Positions 6,703 through 9,817 of a stretch of DNA of 9,817 bases are shown here, piece after piece. The position numbers were made by a program, and so were the translations under genes. The notes under the pieces are model-generated. The model made no database searches, was not told the origin of the DNA, and saw only the letters and a list, made by a program, of their open reading frames with translations. This DNA comes from Clostridium sp. CAG:1219 (GTDB lineage: Bacteria; Bacillota; Clostridia; TANB77; CAG-465): NCBI GenBank assembly GCA_000433335.1, contig HF996729.1, positions 1-9,817 of the forward strand, in the 5' to 3' direction. Position 1 is the stretch's first letter; each line of letters opens with the position of its first letter.

Positions 6703-7710
6703 ATGAAAAAAAGGTTAATAAGCATGATGTTAGCAGTAGCAACAGCAGTTTCATTCACAGCTTGCAGTGGCGTTGAAGCAAATACATCGCGGACAAGCAG
6801 CGTAGAGTCATCCTCTATCGCAGAATCAACGGAGTCTACAACATCAACTAGTACTGATTCAAAGGCTGACACGAATACTACAGCAAGCTCAGAAAGTGAG
6901 GTATCGAGTACTACTACAACAAATTCAAGTAGCGAGGATACAACTACTGAATCTACTTCTTCGACTTCTCCCAAAGAAGAAAAAATTGAGGAGAGAGACG
7001 TATACGATGAAGATGGAAATGTCGTTGACAAAATAAAGGTCAAGGTAGTTGACGGCGTGACTTATACTATAGGCGAAAATGTTGAAGATGGCAAGTTTAT
7101 TACAGGAGAAGTTCCACTGATTTGCAATGATAAGAAGTACCCATCCGGTGAAGCGTATGCAGCATCTGTAATTATGTTAAAATTTTTTGGAGTAAAGGAA
7201 AATGTAACGCAAGATGATATAGCAGAATTATTGCCATACTGCGGAGATGATGCTTGGTATGTTGGAAATGATGGTAGAAATTATGGACCTAGTGATGAAG
7301 GCTGCTTGATATTTGATCCGAAAAAGAAAAATGAGAGTGGATATAACAATGCTTCTACGTTGAATGTATCTTGTGTTTGCGAGAAATTTTTTGAGATGAA
7401 TTCTGATTATTCTGTTGACATTTTTAAAACTGCTGGTATTAATCGTGGTAATGTAGAAGAAATTAAAAGGTTTATAAGTAAAAATAATTTGCTGATTATA
7501 AACACCTATTTAAAGGAACTACCGAACAAGTTGGAGTGGTATACAAATTTTGGAAATTATAATGTACTTTATTCTGTTAATAAAACATATTATTTTGGAG
7601 TCATGATTGGTTATGAGAAGGACAACTATTATTCCTATGATCCAGCTTCTAATGAAATAATAAGAATGAATTTTAAAAGTAAGCCTTTGAGTGAGATTTT
7701 TTCTATCTAA
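6703..7710 (+). CDS. Lipoprotein with Ser/Thr-rich stalk and catalytically dead C39-like domain
   Basis: This 335-aa protein starts with a lipoprotein signal peptide (MKKR, hydrophobic 5-19) and lipid-anchor Cys at C21 (F-T-A-C, a slightly unusual -3 residue). Residues about 22-95 are a low-complexity Ser/Thr/Glu stalk. From about 130 the sequence follows the C39-like papain-fold family (peptidase C39_2): V-P-L-I-C, then Y-P-S-G-E150 where the family has [FY]-P-T-G-C-E, then a Y-G-P-S-D region, and finally T-Y297-F-G-V-M-I-G-Y-x-x-x-x-Y-Y-x-Y-D313-P where the family has H-F-V-V-V-T-G-Y. Thus the nucleophile Cys is Glu, the catalytic His is Tyr, and only the DP acidic position remains. It is therefore probably not a protease but a binding or structural domain at the outer membrane face. 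It has its own promoter and terminators on both sides. Stalk DNA is markedly more GC-rich (42-48% in the two lines counted) than its neighbours. Confidence 0.75.
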   Translation: MKKRLISMMLAVATAVSFTACSGVEANTSRTSSVESSSIAESTESTTSTSTDSKADTNTTASSESEVSSTTTTNSSSEDTTTESTSSTSPKEEKIEERDVYDEDGNVVDKIKVKVVDGVTYTIGENVEDGKFITGEVPLICNDKKYPSGEAYAASVIMLKFFGVKENVTQDDIAELLPYCGDDAWYVGNDGRNYGPSDEGCLIFDPKKKNESGYNNASTLNVSCVCEKFFEMNSDYSVDIFKTAGINRGNVEEIKRFISKNNLLIINTYLKELPNKLEWYTNFGNYNVLYSVNKTYYFGVMIGYEKDNYYSYDPASNEIIRMNFKSKPLSEIFSI

Positions 7711-7722
7711 TATTTCGTTTTA

Positions 7723-7768
7723 AAAATGAAAGGAGATTTAATATTTAAGTTTCCTTTTATTTTTTTTT
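7723..7768 (+). terminator. Intrinsic terminator after the lipoprotein gene
   Basis: AAAATGAAAGGA (7723-7734) pairs with TCCTTTTATTTT (7752-7763) through 12 positions with one G-U pair and a 17-base loop, and the T-run continues to 7768. It begins 13 bases after the lipoprotein stop and overlaps the -35 region of the next promoter. Confidence 0.6.
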
Positions 7769-7778
7769 ATGGTATAAT
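7750..7778 (+). promoter_or_regulatory. Extended -10 promoter for the surface protein gene
   Basis: TGGTATAAT at 7770-7778 is a perfect -10 hexamer with the TGN extension. The position 17 bases upstream (TTTCCT, 7750-7755) is a poor -35, as is usual for extended -10 promoters. The start would be near 7785, only about 15 bases before ATG 7799, so the leader is very short. Confidence 0.7.
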
Positions 7779-7798
7779 GATGATGAAAGAGGTGCTAT

Positions 7799-9817
7799 AT
7801 GAAAAAGAAAATTTTAACAGGTGTATTTATATATATTTTTTTTATGATAGTTGGAAAAGTAAAAGGGTATAACCTCGATTTAGAATTATCGTTAGAAAAT
7901 AGAAACGGAACGGATTATTATGTCTTTTATACCTATGTAGGAGCTAGTCCTCATTCTAAAGAAGTTTTTAGATCAAATCCACAAAATATACCGGGGCAAG
8001 ATTATATAAAACCTGAGGCAGAAGGGGATGATTATACAGGAACATGGAATTCGTACGATATAACTGGTATAACATTTCACCCAAAAACAGGTGAGAAAGG
8101 AAAAGAAGACTTTCTTAATAAAACAGAAATAAAATCAAATGGAAATTATGATTCTTCTGATTATAAAAATAACAAAATAAGTATATATTACGATACAGGT
8201 ACAGTTAGTAAGTATTCTAAAGGAAATACAGAAAAAGGATACATATTATACCAAAATTGGTTTGGTATGTATGACGGAATTCTAGGGTTTGAATCTTATA
8301 GAAGGTTTATAAATAAAGAGTTACAATTAACTTATCAGTCAAATACTAAAGGGAGTGGCGCAAACTTTTACACAGAATATACTTTGGATAAAGATTCAAA
8401 AGGAAATTACAATATTGTAAAATATAAGTATTTAATTAAAGCTTCTTATTTGAATGCACTAAAAAAAGACGTAAATTATAGAAGTTTGGACGCTGATGGG
8501 GATGATAAGGTATATACATTTCATGTATCTATGCAAATTACAGCACTGTACGGGAACGGAAATCCTACTAAAATATATACAGCTGAACAATTTTATTATT
8601 ATATGTATAAAATAGCTAGTGAAAATGGTAGATATTGGGGACCATGGAGTAGAGGAGCAGATTATAGTGGAAACCCTGTGGCAGGAACTTCTGCTGCAAA
8701 TGACTTTGATAATTATTTGAAATTATATGAGTTTAACGGTGATGGTTCTAGTGTTAGTGTTGCACATATGATTAAAGGTACTCAAAATTATTTATCTGGT
8801 ACAGAAACAGTGAAAAAGGAAACAACAATTTTAACACGTGAGTATGATGTGAGTATGAGTAATCCAAACAATCACATCTATAATTTCGATTTTACCAATA
8901 AAACTAGTACTACGATCCATGTAGCTAATACTTCTGAAAATGGAATAATTAGGCAGAATGGAGTAAATTATAAATGTGTTGGATATAATATAATGTGGGG
9001 AGATGGAAAAAAAGAAGAGTATAGTGAAAGTAATACTAGGGATATATTAAACACTACATTATATTTTGGAAAATCAATGATTGAAGGAGCTCAAATATTT
9101 TTCTTTTATGAGCCAGAAAGTGAATTGTCTAGAAATATTTACATTGCATATAGGGATATAACAAATAATAAATGGTTAGGAATAGCCCCAAATGATCATA
9201 ATTCTAAAAATAATAAGATAACAAATGAGTATAGTAAGTACAAGTATACAGATAGTTCAGGTAATGAAGTACTCTTATATGATTGGATAGAGTATTACCG
9301 TACATCACAGCAAATCACAGCATATGCAATTAATGATAAAAATAAATTAAAATTGGAAAATAATAAAGAGTATAAATATGCAGGTTTTAAAGTATATAAG
9401 GATACTAATAATAGAAATGCTGTTTATAATTCTATAACAACAGAATATAAGAGTGGAAATGGTACTGAGTATACAGTAGATGATAATAATAGTAGTTTTT
9501 TAATAGTGTTTAATTATAAAGTTGGAAATTCTTCGGAATATTACTTGAGAGTACAACATACGAATAAAGAGGGAATATCTTTAAAAAAACTTATGGGAGA
9601 TGAAGATTTTAATAAAAATTTTGTCCAAGAAACTGTTTCAAACATAAAAAAAGAAAATTATAAAGATTATGGATATTATGAATATAATTTATCATCTTCT
9701 AACGCTAATATAAAATTAAATAAATTAATATATGAAACCACTAATGCAAAGTATATTTATATTAACTCTTATAGCATAAGATACCTATCAAATTTTCCAT
9801 CGATAGGAAATAGTAAA
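7799..9817 (+). CDS. Large secreted surface protein with MucBP-like repeats, 3' end beyond window
   Basis: The frame is open for 673 codons from ATG 7799 to the last base and has no stop, so the gene is cut by the window end. AAAGAGGTG precedes the start. Residues 1-23 form a Sec signal peptide (KKK, hydrophobic 5-18, possible cleavage after K-V-K-G). Residues about 25-350 are a tyrosine- and asparagine-rich exposed region without a recognised domain. From about 372 at least two repeats appear: N-Y-K-C-V-G-Y (390-396) to F-F-F-Y-E-P (434-439), and E-Y-K-Y-A-G-F (524-530) to V-F-N-Y-K-V (571-576). Each is preceded or followed by a short strand such as I-Y-I-A-Y-R-D (447-453) and Y-L-R-V-Q-H-T (582-588), which begins a third. 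This order resembles MucBP-type mucin-binding repeats. A wall or membrane anchor would be expected in the missing C-terminus. An adhesin role is inference. Confidence 0.75.
   Translation, partial: MKKKILTGVFIYIFFMIVGKVKGYNLDLELSLENRNGTDYYVFYTYVGASPHSKEVFRSNPQNIPGQDYIKPEAEGDDYTGTWNSYDITGITFHPKTGEKGKEDFLNKTEIKSNGNYDSSDYKNNKISIYYDTGTVSKYSKGNTEKGYILYQNWFGMYDGILGFESYRRFINKELQLTYQSNTKGSGANFYTEYTLDKDSKGNYNIVKYKYLIKASYLNALKKDVNYRSLDADGDDKVYTFHVSMQITALYGNGNPTKIYTAEQFYYYMYKIASENGRYWGPWSRGADYSGNPVAGTSAANDFDNYLKLYEFNGDGSSVSVAHMIKGTQNYLSGTETVKKETTILTREYDVSMSNPNNHIYNFDFTNKTSTTIHVANTSENGIIRQNGVNYKCVGYNIMWGDGKKEEYSESNTRDILNTTLYFGKSMIEGAQIFFFYEPESELSRNIYIAYRDITNNKWLGIAPNDHNSKNNKITNEYSKYKYTDSSGNEVLLYDWIEYYRTSQQITAYAINDKNKLKLENNKEYKYAGFKVYKDTNNRNAVYNSITTEYKSGNGTEYTVDDNNSSFLIVFNYKVGNSSEYYLRVQHTNKEGISLKKLMGDEDFNKNFVQETVSNIKKENYKDYGYYEYNLSSSNANIKLNKLIYETTNAKYIYINSYSIRYLSNFPSIGNSK

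Noticed and set aside
6652..6705. Upstream TTG start for the lipoprotein
   Set aside because: It lies inside the leader hairpin without a ribosome binding site and would bury the lipoprotein signal peptide. ATG 6703 has AAAGGAGG in the right place.
6699..7043. 114-codon open frame on the minus strand opposite the lipoprotein
   Set aside because: It mirrors the Ser/Thr-rich codons of the stalk on the + strand, has no ribosome binding site, and gives low-complexity Val/Ser/Leu protein.
7132..7164. Active C39 family protease or bacteriocin processing domain
   Set aside because: Neither the nucleophile Cys nor the catalytic His is present, and there is no ABC transporter or bacteriocin gene nearby.
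1..9817. CRISPR array, tRNA, rRNA, insertion sequence or phage genes
   Set aside because: No regular spaced repeats, cloverleaf, terminal repeats or transposase-like proteins were seen on either strand.

Overview
The window comes from a very AT-rich, low-GC Gram-positive bacterium, most likely a gut-type member of the Clostridia or another Firmicute. Sample lines inside the genes count 20-32% G+C. Strong GGAGG-type ribosome binding sites, TTG starts, a lipobox lipoprotein, SLH-like modules, an InlB-type B repeat and MucBP-like repeats support this. I cannot name a species. All genes are on the + strand. No RNA gene, CRISPR array, transposase or phage gene was seen.

Positions 1-146 hold no gene. 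They contain three overlapping inverted repeats in front of the first gene. From 147 to 6533 there is one tight run of seven genes with gaps of 14-43 bases, no internal terminator seen, and almost certainly one operon. Every product has a single membrane segment. In the first six it lies at the extreme N-terminus and the rest is predicted to be outside the membrane. Three are small pilin-like proteins of one paralogous family (131, 120 and 137 aa; 'class A'). Two are larger relatives of each other (212 and 547 aa; 'class B'). The 547-aa copy carries an extra InlB-type B repeat and a beta-helix-like C-terminus and looks like an adhesin. A 416-aa protein ends in a Cys/His metal-site motif. The last, of 508 aa, has a lysine-rich cytoplasmic tail, one transmembrane helix and degenerate SLH-like modules. 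My reading, which is inference, is a cell-surface filament or pseudopilus-like apparatus related in layout to Tad/type IVb pilus loci. Its ATPase and membrane platform genes would lie upstream, outside the window. None of the small proteins has a convincing prepilin peptidase site, so the assembly mode is open.

At 6534-6702 there is a near-consensus promoter, then a terminator-like hairpin lying between promoter and ribosome binding site. These precede a 335-aa lipoprotein (6703-7710). It has a Ser/Thr-rich stalk and a C39-like papain-fold domain in which both the catalytic Cys and His positions are replaced, so it is a probable pseudo-peptidase. A terminator that overlaps the next promoter follows.

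From 7799 to the end of the window runs an unfinished secreted surface protein (673 codons visible, no stop) with MucBP-like repeats. Altogether the window is a cell-envelope and adhesion region: an exported filament-like operon beside two separately transcribed surface proteins.
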